DNA of 39,735 bases, from NCBI GenBank assembly GCA_026400845.1, contig JAPLOH010000164.1:1-39735 (forward strand), read 5' to 3'. Under the pieces are notes generated by a model, which saw only the letters and a list, made by a program, of their open reading frames with translations, was not told the origin of the DNA and did not search any database. This document shows positions 25,528 to 33,323 of the stretch, in pieces. This DNA comes from Alphaproteobacteria bacterium. GTDB taxonomy: Bacteria > Pseudomonadota > Alphaproteobacteria > Acetobacterales > Acetobacteraceae. How positions within the stretch are numbered: position 1 is the first letter of the stretch; the number at the start of each line of letters is the position of its first letter. The position numbers were made by a program, and so were the translations under genes.

Positions 25528-26967
25528 TCAGCGTGGCTTGCGCCACCAGCGGCCGGTCCAGTCGATGCGATGGAGGGGCGCGCGGATGTGGTGGCGCGTA
25601 CGGAAGTCGTCGACGGCGCGGGCGCAGGCGGCGAAGGCGTAGCCGTTGATGGTGACGAAGCCGCCGGGGCTGAGGCGCGGATAGAGGGCTTCGAGGGCCT
25701 GGATGGTGGAGCTGTAGAGGATACCGTCGAGGCGGATGAGTGCGAGGCGTTCGCCGGGGAAAATCGGGAGGGTATCGGCGAACCAGCCGGCTAGGAATTT
25801 CACCTGTGGGTCGAGCAGCCCGTGGTGGCGGAAATTGCGCTCGACGTCGAGGCGGGAGACGGCGAGAGCGGGGATGGTGTGGTGGCCGTCGCCGGCGTCG
25901 TGGGGGAAGGTGGGGTCGGGTGCGGGAGGCCCCTGGAAGCTGTCGGCGGCCCAGACGAGGCGGGCGGGGTCGCCGTAGGCGGCGAGCACGGCCCGGAGCA
26001 GGATGGCGCCACCGCCGCGCCAGAGGCCGGCCTCGATGAAGTCACCCGGGATGTTTTCCTGGAGAGCCGCTTCGGCGAGCAGGCGGAGATTGGCGAGGCG
26101 GGCGGCGCCCATCATGGTGGGGGCGGTCAACGGCCAATCGCGGCCCTCGGCACGGCGGGGGGCGTCGAAGGTCGCGGGAAGCCCAGGCGCGAAATTGGGG
26201 TCGTGCCACATTGTGCCGGTGAGGCTGCGTTCGAGCAGGTCGAGATAGCGCTCGGCGCCAGGGGGGGCGGGGCGGCGGGTGGGGATGTCGTGGGCGCGGC
26301 GCGGAGGAAGGAACCAGAAATAGGTGTCGTCAAAGGATTCGAGCGCCTGCACGGCGTAGTCGGCATCGCGAGGCACTGGAGCGGCGGTTTCGCCGTAGCG
26401 GTCACCGATGAAGCCGCGTTCGACATGGCTGAACGGGAGCTGGATTTCGAACTCACGCCCGGCGAAATCGCTGTGCGGGCGATCGGCGAGGGCGCGGTAG
26501 GCAGTAGCGCCGTTTCCGGCCATGATCTGGATTGCGGTCTCCGCAAAACCGTGGCGCGGGCACCACAGTGCTGTCCAGCCCTCGGTGATGCTGTTGACGT
26601 AGCCGCGCACGCGGGGGGTGATGAGATAGGTGTCGCTCTCGATATGCACGATCTTGTCGAACCCGCCGGCCTCGGCGTGGCGCGCGGCGTGGCAGAAGGA
26701 GCGGTACCAGCCGGGGAAGTCGAGCAGCGAACGGCGGCCGAGGCGGTCGGCGAAGTGATGCAGCACGACGTGGCCTTCATGCGGGCCGGCTTGGTCGACG
26801 ATGGTGGCGTCGTCCCAGTCCGGCAGCACGGGAGAGCCGTCGTCGACCAGCAGAATCTGGTCGGCAGCAAGGTCGCTGGCGAGAATGGCATCGAGCCAGC
26901 GCCGGTAGCGGCGTTCCCATATGTCCTGGTTGGCCGCGTAGGCAGTGCAGAAGACGAGGGTGCGCAT
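25528..26967 (-). CDS. Glycosyltransferase-like/TylF-like methyltransferase fusion
   Basis: The product is 479 residues in two parts. Residues 1 to about 240 look like a GT-A-type nucleotide-sugar transferase: ILLVDDGSPVLPDWDD near the start and KIVHIESDTYLITPRV, an ESD/DxD-like site. Residues about 290-479 match TylF/macrocin O-methyltransferase: FIEAGLWRGGGAILLRAVLA, VWAADSFQGPPAPDPTFP, DAGDGHHTIPALAVS, FLAGWFADTLP and LEALYPRLSPGGFV. In this family the metal-binding acids lie in DGDxYxST and DDY motifs; here they read DGILYSST (Asp414 kept, Ile416) and NGY (Asn441). The methyltransferase part is therefore probably non-catalytic or altered. It is cytoplasmic, with no membrane segments. Its start is 6 bases from the stop of the reductase gene upstream. 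Confidence 0.75.
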   Translation of the reverse strand: MRTLVFCTAYAANQDIWERRYRRWLDAILASDLAADQILLVDDGSPVLPDWDDATIVDQAGPHEGHVVLHHFADRLGRRSLLDFPGWYRSFCHAARHAEAGGFDKIVHIESDTYLITPRVRGYVNSITEGWTALWCPRHGFAETAIQIMAGNGATAYRALADRPHSDFAGREFEIQLPFSHVERGFIGDRYGETAAPVPRDADYAVQALESFDDTYFWFLPPRRAHDIPTRRPAPPGAERYLDLLERSLTGTMWHDPNFAPGLPATFDAPRRAEGRDWPLTAPTMMGAARLANLRLLAEAALQENIPGDFIEAGLWRGGGAILLRAVLAAYGDPARLVWAADSFQGPPAPDPTFPHDAGDGHHTIPALAVSRLDVERNFRHHGLLDPQVKFLAGWFADTLPIFPGERLALIRLDGILYSSTIQALEALYPRLSPGGFVTINGYAFAACARAVDDFRTRHHIRAPLHRIDWTGRWWRKPR

Positions 26968-26973
26968 TGGCTC

Positions 26974-28059
26974 TCAGGTCATGGTGGCGCGCTGGTATTG
27001 CGGCATCAGGTCGAGCGGGGCGCCGAGATGCTTGGCGGCGCGCAGCGGCCAGGCCGGGTCGGCCAGCATGGCGCGGCCGATCAGCACGATATCCGCGCGG
27101 TTGTTGGCGATGATCTCGGCGGCGTGCTCGGGCGCGGTAATGAGGCCGACGGCGCCGCTGGCGAGCCCCGCCTGGTGTTTGACGGCCTCGGCGAAGGGCA
27201 CCTGGTAGCCCGGATGCAGCGAGGGGATTTTCGGCCCCACCGCGGCGCCGCCGCCGGAGGAGCAGTCGATGAGGTCAACATGGCCCGTCGCCTTGAGGCG
27301 GCGGGCGAGTTCGACGGTATCGGCGAGCTGGATGCCGCCTTCCATCCAGTCGACCGAGGAAAGGCGGACGAACAGCGGCAGGTCATCCGGCCATTCGCCG
27401 CGCACCGCCTCGATCATCTCGAACAGGAAGCGCGAGCGGCCCGTAAGGTCGCCGCCGTAGGCATCGGTGCGGCGGTTGGAGATCGGCGAGAGGAATGAAT
27501 GGCCGAGATAGCCGTGGGCGCCATGCAGCTCGATCACCTTGAACCCGGCGCGGCGGGAGCGCGCGGCGGCGGTGGCGAACTGGCCGATGATGTCGGCAAT
27601 GCCGGCGGGGCTGAGTTCCTCGGGGAGGGTGTAGCCGTCACCGAAGGCGATGGCGCTCGGGCCGATCGGCTGCCAGCCGCGTGGATCGCTCAGCGGGATC
27701 GGCTTGCCGCCGTGATAGGGGGGGGAGGTGCTGGCCTTGCGGCCGGCATGGGCGAGCTGGATGCCGGGAACCGCGCCGCCCGACACGATCAGTTTCACCA
27801 CGCGGGCGAGGAAGGCCTCGTGCTCGTCGTTGTAGAGGCCGAGGCAGCCCGGGGTGATACGGCCGACGGCGGAGACATGGGTCGCCTCGGTGAATACAAT
27901 GCCGGCGCCGCCCATGGCCCGCGCGCCGAGATGCTGGATGTGCCAGTCATCGCCGAGCCCGTCGGTGGCGCAGTACTGGCACAGCGGCGCCAGCGCGATG
28001 CGGTTGCGCGCGGTGACGGAGCGGAATGCGATCGGTTCGAAGAGCTTCGGCGTCGGCAT
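26974..28059 (-). CDS. NADH:flavin oxidoreductase, old yellow enzyme family (YqjM/NamA-like)
   Basis: The product is 361 residues from the ATG at 28059, with GGGGA upstream. It is an FMN TIM barrel: LFEPIAFRSVTARNRIALAP, then LCQYCATDG (the active-site Cys of the YqjM type), IQLAHAGRKAST, the substrate-binding ELHGAHGYLGHSFLSPISN, RTDAYGG, and phosphate-binding LIGRAMLADPAWP at the C-terminus. These enzymes reduce activated C=C bonds of enones and similar electrophiles with NAD(P)H. It is followed on the same strand by the GT/TylF fusion and is divergent from the SDR across 130 bases. A longer frame to 28467 is antisense to the SDR and not real. Confidence 0.92.
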   Translation of the reverse strand: MPTPKLFEPIAFRSVTARNRIALAPLCQYCATDGLGDDWHIQHLGARAMGGAGIVFTEATHVSAVGRITPGCLGLYNDEHEAFLARVVKLIVSGGAVPGIQLAHAGRKASTSPPYHGGKPIPLSDPRGWQPIGPSAIAFGDGYTLPEELSPAGIADIIGQFATAAARSRRAGFKVIELHGAHGYLGHSFLSPISNRRTDAYGGDLTGRSRFLFEMIEAVRGEWPDDLPLFVRLSSVDWMEGGIQLADTVELARRLKATGHVDLIDCSSGGGAAVGPKIPSLHPGYQVPFAEAVKHQAGLASGAVGLITAPEHAAEIIANNRADIVLIGRAMLADPAWPLRAAKHLGAPLDLMPQYQRATMT

Positions 28060-28189
28060 GATATAGTCCCCGGTGGCGGTTCGGCTGAGGGTTAGTGTCA
28101 GCGCCGCCGGCTGGCAAGTCGCGCTGGCGGAGTTTGACGCCACGGGGCCGGGAGGCATAGTCATCGCCGGTATTTCAGGAGATGGCGAC

Positions 28190-28942
28190 ATGCGGCTCAA
28201 GGGCAAAGTGGCGATCGTGACCGGGGCCGGTGGCGGCTTCGGCGAAGGGATCGCGCGGGAGTTCGTCAACCAGGGCGCCAAGGTAATCGTGGCCGACATC
28301 AGCGGCGATGCGGCGCGGCGCGTACTGGTCGAGCTTGGCCCAAGTGCGGCGGCGATCGAGGGCGATGTCAGCAAGGGCGATGACGTGAAGGCGATGGTGG
28401 AGGCCGCCGTCGGCGTGTTCGGCGGGCTCGACATCGTGGTCAACAACGCGGGCACCACGCATCGCAACCAGCCGATGCTGAACGTCGACGAAGAGACGTT
28501 CGACCGGGTCTACGCGGTGAACGTGAAGTCGATCTACTGGATGAGCCAGCACGCCATACCCGTGCTGCGCGCGCAGGGGCGGGGCGGTTCCATCATCAAC
28601 ATCTCCAGCACCGCCGGCATCCGCCCGCGGCCGGGGCTCGTATGGTACAACGGCACCAAGGGCGCGGTGAATACGATGACGCAGTGCATGGCGCTCGAAT
28701 TGGCGCCCGACAATATCCGGGTGAACGCGATCTGCCCGGTGCTCGGCCGCACCGGGCTCACCGAGCTGTTCATGGGCCAGCCGAACGACCCGGACGTGCA
28801 GGCGAAGTTCATGGCCAGCATCCCGCTGGGGCGGATGAGCACGCCCGCCGATATCGCCAATGCCTGCGTGTGGCTGGGCGAGGATGCCTCGAGCTTCATT
28901 ACCGGCGTGCTGCTGCCGGTCGATGGCGGCAGGACAGCGTGA
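28190..28942 (+). CDS. Short-chain dehydrogenase/reductase
   Basis: The product is 250 residues from the ATG at 28190 (AGGAG 8 bases upstream). It has TGAGGGFGEGIA as the nucleotide loop, VADISGD, VVNNAGTTH, IINISSTAGI, the catalytic WYNGTKGAV with Tyr and Lys intact, and a C-terminal ITGVLLPVDGGRTA. An NAD-type acid (VADIS) suggests NAD preference. The family oxidises or reduces hydroxyl/keto groups; glucose 1-dehydrogenase-like and 3-oxoacyl-ACP reductase-like members look alike, so the substrate is open. Its stop TGA overlaps the GTG of pdxY. Confidence 0.92.
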   Translation: MRLKGKVAIVTGAGGGFGEGIAREFVNQGAKVIVADISGDAARRVLVELGPSAAAIEGDVSKGDDVKAMVEAAVGVFGGLDIVVNNAGTTHRNQPMLNVDEETFDRVYAVNVKSIYWMSQHAIPVLRAQGRGGSIINISSTAGIRPRPGLVWYNGTKGAVNTMTQCMALELAPDNIRVNAICPVLGRTGLTELFMGQPNDPDVQAKFMASIPLGRMSTPADIANACVWLGEDASSFITGVLLPVDGGRTA

Positions 28943-29787
28943 ATATCCTCTCCATCCAGTCCTGGGTGTCCTACGGGCATGTCGGCAATGCCAGTGCGGT
29001 GTTTCCGCTGCAGCGGCTTGGGGCGGAGGTCTGGGCGGTCAACACCGTGCAGTTCTCCAACCATACCGGCTATGGCGACTGGACCGGCGACGTCTACACC
29101 GGCGCCCAGGTCGGCCGGCTGATCGACGGCATCGAGGCGCGGGGCGCGCTCGCCCGCTGCGATGCGGTGCTGTCGGGCTACATGGGCGACAAGGCAATCG
29201 GCCACGCCATCCTCGACGCGGTGCGTCGCGCCAAGGCGGCGAATCCCGGCTGTATTTATTGCTGCGACCCGGTGATCGGCGATGACGACACCGACGTCTA
29301 TGTCCGCGCCGGGATCCCCGAGATGATCCGCGACGAGGCGCTGGCGGCGGCCGATATCGCGACGCCGAACCTGTTCGAACTGCGGCTGTTGACCGGCATG
29401 CCCTGCACCACGCTTGCCGAGGTGAAGGCGGCGGTGGGCAAGCTGCACGCGCTCGGCCCGCGCATCGTGCTGCTCACCAGCCTGCGTACCAACGAAACCC
29501 CTGATGATGCGATGGATATGCTGTGCAGCGAGGGCGGCGATTTCCACCTGCTGCGCACGCCGCTGCTGCCGCTCGCCATCAACGGCGCCGGCGATGCGAT
29601 CGCCGCCTTGTTCCTGTTCCACCGCATCAAGACCGGCAGCGCCCCGGCGGCGATGGCGGAGGCGGGCAGCGCGATTTTCGGCCTTCTCCGCCGCACCGTC
29701 GAAGCGGGATCGCGGGAAATCCTGACCGTGGCCGCCCAGGAGGAGTTCGTGGCGCCCAGCCGTTGGTTCGCCCCCGTCGCATGCTAG
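28939..29787 (+). CDS. pdxY: Pyridoxal kinase
   Basis: The product is 282 residues from a GTG overlapping the SDR stop. PdxY features are SIQSWVSYGHVGNASAVFPL, then VNTVQFSNHTGYGDWTG, LSGYMGDKAIGHAILD, YCCDPVIGDDDT, ATPNLFELRLLTG, and the ribokinase-fold active site INGAGDAIAALFLF, whose Asp is the catalytic base. It phosphorylates pyridoxal to pyridoxal 5'-phosphate, a salvage step for the cofactor. It begins 4 bases inside the SDR gene and 18 bases before the NdvA-like exporter, so the three are probably co-transcribed; no functional tie among them is obvious. Confidence 0.93.
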   Translation: MNILSIQSWVSYGHVGNASAVFPLQRLGAEVWAVNTVQFSNHTGYGDWTGDVYTGAQVGRLIDGIEARGALARCDAVLSGYMGDKAIGHAILDAVRRAKAANPGCIYCCDPVIGDDDTDVYVRAGIPEMIRDEALAAADIATPNLFELRLLTGMPCTTLAEVKAAVGKLHALGPRIVLLTSLRTNETPDDAMDMLCSEGGDFHLLRTPLLPLAINGAGDAIAALFLFHRIKTGSAPAAMAEAGSAIFGLLRRTVEAGSREILTVAAQEEFVAPSRWFAPVAC

Positions 29788-29805
29788 AACGGGCCTGCTG
29801 AGCCG

Positions 29806-31539
29806 GTGCGCTTCCTGCGCCTCTACGCGAGGGTGATCGGCGAGCTCGGGCAGGACCGCCGTCTCGCCGCAATTCTGGCGCTGGCCAATCTCGCGCTGGC
29901 CGCGCTGCTGTTCGTCGAGCCGCTGCTGTTTGGCCGGGTGATCCAGATGCTGGCCACCGGCACCTTCGTGGGGGAGGCGGCGCTGCTTGGGGTGTGGATC
30001 GCGGTGATCGCCGCCTCGATCGGGCTCAACATCATCTCCTCGCTGCACGCCGAGCGCCTGGCGCATCGTAACCGGCTCCGGGTGATGCAGCGCTTCTACG
30101 AGCACGTGCTGACCTTGCCGCCGGCCTTCCATGGCGATGCGCAATCGGGCGGCCTGATGAAGACGATGTTGTCGGGTGCCGACACCATGTTCTGGCTGTG
30201 GCTAGGCTTTTTCCGCGACCAACTCGCGGTCTACCTCGCCATCGTCGTGCTGCTGCCGCTGACGCTGCTGCTGAATTGGCGCCTCGCGCTGGTGCTGATC
30301 GCGCTCGTCGTGCTGTTCGCGGTGCTGATCGGCATCGTCGTGCGCAAGACCGAGCGCGGCCAGCGCCAGGCGCAGCACTGGCAGGTGCATCTGGTCGGCA
30401 CCGCGCAGGACGCGCTCGCCAACGTCACCGTCGTGCAGTCCTTCACCCGGTTGGCCGAAGAGGTCGGGCGGTTTCGCAGCATCGTGGCCGAGGTGATCCG
30501 CCACCAATTCCCGGTGCTGAACTGGTGGGCGCTGGCCAATGTGATGACGCGGGCGGCAAGCTCGCTCGCGGTGATCGCTATCGTGATCGCCGGCATCGCG
30601 CTGAACGCGGCGGGCCAGGCCGATGTGGGCGACATCGTCACCTTCATGGGCCTCGCCGCGCTGCTGATCGCACGGCTCGACGGGGCGGTGCATTTCGCCA
30701 ACCGGCTGTTCCTGGAGATGCCGGGGATCGCCGATTTCTTCGCCGTGCTGGACCGAAGCAGCACCGTGCCGGACCGCGCCGACGCCGCCCCGCTCGCGCC
30801 GGGCGCCGGCGCGGTGGCGTTCGAGGCGGTGGGGTTCGCCTATCCCGGCGGCACGCCGGTGCTCGCGGAGGTGTCCTTCATCGCCCGCGCCGGCAGCCGT
30901 GTCGCCCTGGTCGGCGCTACCGGGGCGGGGAAATCGACCTGCATGGCGCTGCTGGAACGGTTCTGGGACCCGGCAGCCGGCCGCATTACCATAGAAGGGC
31001 GCGACATCCGGGACATCCCGCTCGCCAGCCTGCGCGGGGCGATCGGCGTGGTGTTCCAGGACAGCATGTTGTTTAACCGTTCCATCCGCGACAATTTGCT
31101 GATCGGCAGGCCCGATGCCAGTGCCGCCGAGATCGAGGCCGCCTGCCGGGCCGCCGAGGCGCATGACTTCATCCTCGCCCAGCCCGAGGGCTACGACACG
31201 ATGGTGGGCGAGCGCGGTTCGGCGCTGTCAGGCGGCCAGCGCCAGCGCCTCGCCATCGCGCGCGCCCTGTTGAAAGACCCGCCGATCCTGATCCTCGACG
31301 AGGCGACCAGCGCGCTCGATACCGCGACCGAGGCGCGGGTCGCCACCGCGTTGGGCCATCTCATGCGCGGGCGCACCAGCTTCATCATCGCGCACCGGCT
31401 GTCCACGGTGCGCGACGCCGATGACATACTGGTGTTCGACCGCGGGCGGATCGTCGAGCGCGGCGGGTTCGCCGAACTGGTGGCGCGGGATGGGTATTTC
31501 GCCCGCCTGGTGGCGACCCAGCTTGGGTTGTCGGGATAG
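29806..31539 (+). CDS. ndvA: ABC exporter, permease plus ATPase, NdvA/ChvA (cyclic beta-glucan) type
   Basis: The product is 577 residues from a GTG at 29806. Residues 1 to about 310 form the six-helix exporter domain ([20 protein letters not shown] near the start). The ATPase domain follows: Walker [26 protein letters not shown], signature [15 protein letters not shown], Walker [13 protein letters not shown] and the switch [14 protein letters not shown]. The N-terminus [19 protein letters not shown] fits glucan exporters of the ChvA/NdvA group, but a synthase (ndvB/chvB) is not in view, so the substrate is an inference. It is the third gene of the SDR-pdxY-exporter run. The 123 bases after it precede the CBS gene. 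Confidence 0.85.
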   Translation: MRFLRLYARVIGELGQDRRLAAILALANLALAALLFVEPLLFGRVIQMLATGTFVGEAALLGVWIAVIAASIGLNIISSLHAERLAHRNRLRVMQRFYEHVLTLPPAFHGDAQSGGLMKTMLSGADTMFWLWLGFFRDQLAVYLAIVVLLPLTLLLNWRLALVLIALVVLFAVLIGIVVRKTERGQRQAQHWQVHLVGTAQDALANVTVVQSFTRLAEEVGRFRSIVAEVIRHQFPVLNWWALANVMTRAASSLAVIAIVIAGIALNAAGQADVGDIVTFMGLAALLIARLDGAVHFANRLFLEMPGIADFFAVLDRSSTVPDRADAAPLAPGAGAVAFEAVGFAYPGGTPVLAEVSFIARAGSRVALVGATGAGKSTCMALLERFWDPAAGRITIEGRDIRDIPLASLRGAIGVVFQDSMLFNRSIRDNLLIGRPDASAAEIEAACRAAEAHDFILAQPEGYDTMVGERGSALSGGQRQRLAIARALLKDPPILILDEATSALDTATEARVATALGHLMRGRTSFIIAHRLSTVRDADDILVFDRGRIVERGGFAELVARDGYFARLVATQLGLSG

Positions 31540-31662
31540 CGCGCCGGCTGCTTTGTTGCAGTGCACACCTACCATTTGCAATGCGATGCGGGTTTGGCGC
31601 AGGCTCCGCTCCGGGGGCTTCAGCATCCTGACAACCGGCCCCCAAAAGTGGAGGGATCGCCG

Positions 31663-32094
31663 ATGACTGTCGCCGCGATACTGAAGCACAAGGGCAACGC
31701 CGTGACCTCGGTGCGCCCGGACGACACCCTGGCCGTGCTCGCCGTCGTCCTGGCCGAACGGCGCATCGGTGCCGTGGTGGTGCTGGGCACCGAGGGGGCG
31801 TTGCTGGGGGTGGCGAGCGAGCGCGATATCGTGGCGGCCTTGGCTGCCCACGGCGCCTCGGCACTCGACATGGCGGTGTCCGATTTGATGACACGAACGG
31901 TCAGCACGGTCGCCCTCGGCACCACGGTCGCGCAGGCGATGGCGCTGATGACGGAGGGGCGCTTCCGCCATCTGCCGGTGATGGCCGGCGACCGGGTGAT
32001 CGGCATCGTCAGCATCGGCGACGTGGTGAAGGCGCGCATCATGGCGCAGGAAGGCGAGGTCGAGAGCCTGCGGGCCTACGTCGCCGGCGGCTGA
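31663..32094 (+). CDS. CBS-domain pair protein
   Basis: The product is 143 residues, made of two CBS domains and little else. The first begins VAAILKHKGNAVTSVRPDDT and ends LLGVASERDIVAAL; the second runs from VSDLMTRTVSTVALGTTVAQ to FRHLPVMAGDRVIGIVSIGD, then VVKARI. Tandem CBS (Bateman) modules bind adenosine nucleotides and act as energy sensors on partner enzymes or channels; here the partner is unknown. The start is supported by GGAGGG seven bases before the ATG. It is small and cytoplasmic, and convergent with the lipoprotein gene. Confidence 0.92.
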   Translation: MTVAAILKHKGNAVTSVRPDDTLAVLAVVLAERRIGAVVVLGTEGALLGVASERDIVAALAAHGASALDMAVSDLMTRTVSTVALGTTVAQAMALMTEGRFRHLPVMAGDRVIGIVSIGDVVKARIMAQEGEVESLRAYVAGG

Positions 32095-32101
32095 GCCGGG
32101 C

Positions 32102-32338
32102 CTATTTCCAGACCGGTTTGCCAAGGTCGATCTGCTGAGGGGTGGTGACGCCGCCGGTCACCGCCCCGACGCCGGCGCCAATCGCGGCGCCGGCGAGGAC
32201 GCCGACCGGCCCGCCCAGCAGGCCGATGGCGGCGCCGCCGGCCGCCCCGGTGCCGGCGCCGGTGGTCACCCGGTCAAAATTACTGCTGCCGCATCCAGCG
32301 AGCAGGGCGAGGCAGGCGGCGATGATCAAGGTGCGCAT
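32102..32338 (-). CDS. Small glycine-zipper lipoprotein
   Basis: The product is 78 residues. A lipoprotein signal MRTLIIAACLALLAGCGSSN has lipobox LAGC with Cys16. The mature part is a glycine-zipper run (TGAGTGAAGGAAIGLLGGPV, then GVLAGAAIGAGVGAV) followed by TTPQQIDLGKPVWK. Such proteins sit in the envelope membranes; some resemble OmpA-family or SlyB-like glycine-zipper proteins, with unclear roles. GGAG lies 9 bases before the ATG. It is convergent with the CBS gene (7 bases apart), and downstream of an AT-rich hairpin element. Confidence 0.85.
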   Translation of the reverse strand: MRTLIIAACLALLAGCGSSNFDRVTTGAGTGAAGGAAIGLLGGPVGVLAGAAIGAGVGAVTGGVTTPQQIDLGKPVWK

Positions 32339-32434
32339 TCGATGTCTCCGCAGGAAAATCAGCCCTGCTATGGCAGATCGGCTCCGATTCTGGCGATCAC
32401 AGTGTTGCGCGCCGAGGAGGTACGGCAAGGAAGC

Positions 32435-32547
32435 GCTTCTTTTTGAAAAAAGAAGCAAAAACTTTTCTTCCATTTGCTCCGCACTCTCCCGGGAGAGAGC
32501 GGAGCAACGGATAAAAGTTTTTTGGTTCTTTTTTTCAAAAAAGAACC
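32435..32547. repeat. Multi-hairpin AT-rich palindromic element
   Basis: In 113 bases there are three stem-loops in a symmetric order. An outer stem GCTTCTTTTT/AAAAAGAAGC spans 32435-32456. A central GC stem, TTGCTCCGC/GCGGAGCAA with inner CTCTCCC/GGGAGAG and one mismatch, spans 32474-32507. An outer stem GGTTCTTTTTT/AAAAAAGAACC spans 32524-32547. Between them AAAAACTTTT (32457-32466) can pair with AAAAGTTTTT (32513-32522), so the element is roughly palindromic as a whole. It stands out sharply from the surrounding GC-rich sequence. It lies 18 bases past the stop of the LprI-like gene (minus strand), so it may also terminate that transcript. The layout is that of a repetitive extragenic palindrome or a small non-autonomous element; copy number cannot be seen here. 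Confidence 0.72.
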
Positions 32548-32565
32548 GCTTTCTTCCGCTTGCCT

Positions 32566-33246
32566 TCAATTCCGTCGTGGAAACGGGTGTTCGAGCGACC
32601 CGCCGGCGCCGCAGAACTGGGCCGACACATTGTCCTTGGCATCGGCGTGGCGGACGAGGAAGCCGAGGCGCGAGGGCGTCAGCAGCACGGCGTGCGGGCC
32701 ATGCGCGGTGCCGTCGAAATCGGCGCGGGTCACGCGGAGCGCGCCGCCAGCCTCGGCCTTGCCGATGCCGGTGAATACGCAGGTCCAATCCGCGGCGCTC
32801 ACCCGGATATTGACCAGCGCTGCGCCGCCAGGCGCTGCCATGACGACCAGTTCGCGCGGCGGATCGACCGGGGTGCCGTAGCGCCCGATTGCCGGGTCGA
32901 GCGGCGAGGGGGCCAGGCTGTCCGGCTTGAAGCCGAGCACCGAGAGGCGGCGGAGATATTGCTGCAACAGGCAGGAACTCGTGGCACCGCAGCGGTTGCG
33001 CGCGGCCGACCACTCCTGATGGCCCCTGAGCATGAGGTCACCGGAAGGGTCGTTGAGGTCGTCGCTGATGCCGAGCGTCTCGACCGCCGCGCCATAAGCG
33101 CCGACGGTGCGCTCGTCGAGCTGCGACAGGGCAGGGTCGGCACAAATCGTCCGCTCGACCGGAGTGGCCGCGCGTTTGCAGTCGAACGAGGCGGCCTCGG
33201 CCGCACCGGCGACGAACAGAAGCAAAAACGTCAGGACGACGCGCAT
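32566..33246 (-). CDS. Secreted LprI-like (DUF1311-type) protein
   Basis: The product is 226 residues from the ATG at 33246, supported by GGAGGG about 5 bases upstream (a GTG lies just before it). It has a signal peptide (MRVVLTFLLLFVAGAAEAA) and then the LprI/DUF1311 motif: SFDCKRAATPVERTICADPA, LSQLDERTVGAYGAAVE, and two further cysteines in NRCGATSSCLLQQYLRRL. The C-terminal half (about 115-226) is an extra domain not recognised. Family members include lysozyme inhibitors, but many are of unknown role; function here is not known. It is codirectional with the chemotaxis receptor gene upstream, 77 bases away. Confidence 0.8.
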   Translation of the reverse strand: MRVVLTFLLLFVAGAAEAASFDCKRAATPVERTICADPALSQLDERTVGAYGAAVETLGISDDLNDPSGDLMLRGHQEWSAARNRCGATSSCLLQQYLRRLSVLGFKPDSLAPSPLDPAIGRYGTPVDPPRELVVMAAPGGAALVNIRVSAADWTCVFTGIGKAEAGGALRVTRADFDGTAHGPHAVLLTPSRLGFLVRHADAKDNVSAQFCGAGGSLEHPFPRRN

Positions 33247-33323
33247 CACGGCCCTCCGGGCAGGTGCCGGAATGATGCCGCAAGCCGGCCCGCCGCGCCA
33301 GCGTCGTGCGCCGCCGTGCGGGA

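Noticed and set aside
25822-27498. A 558-codon open frame on the plus strand opposite the GT/TylF fusion and reductase
   Set aside because: It is antisense to two recognised genes, with low-complexity composition and no known motif.
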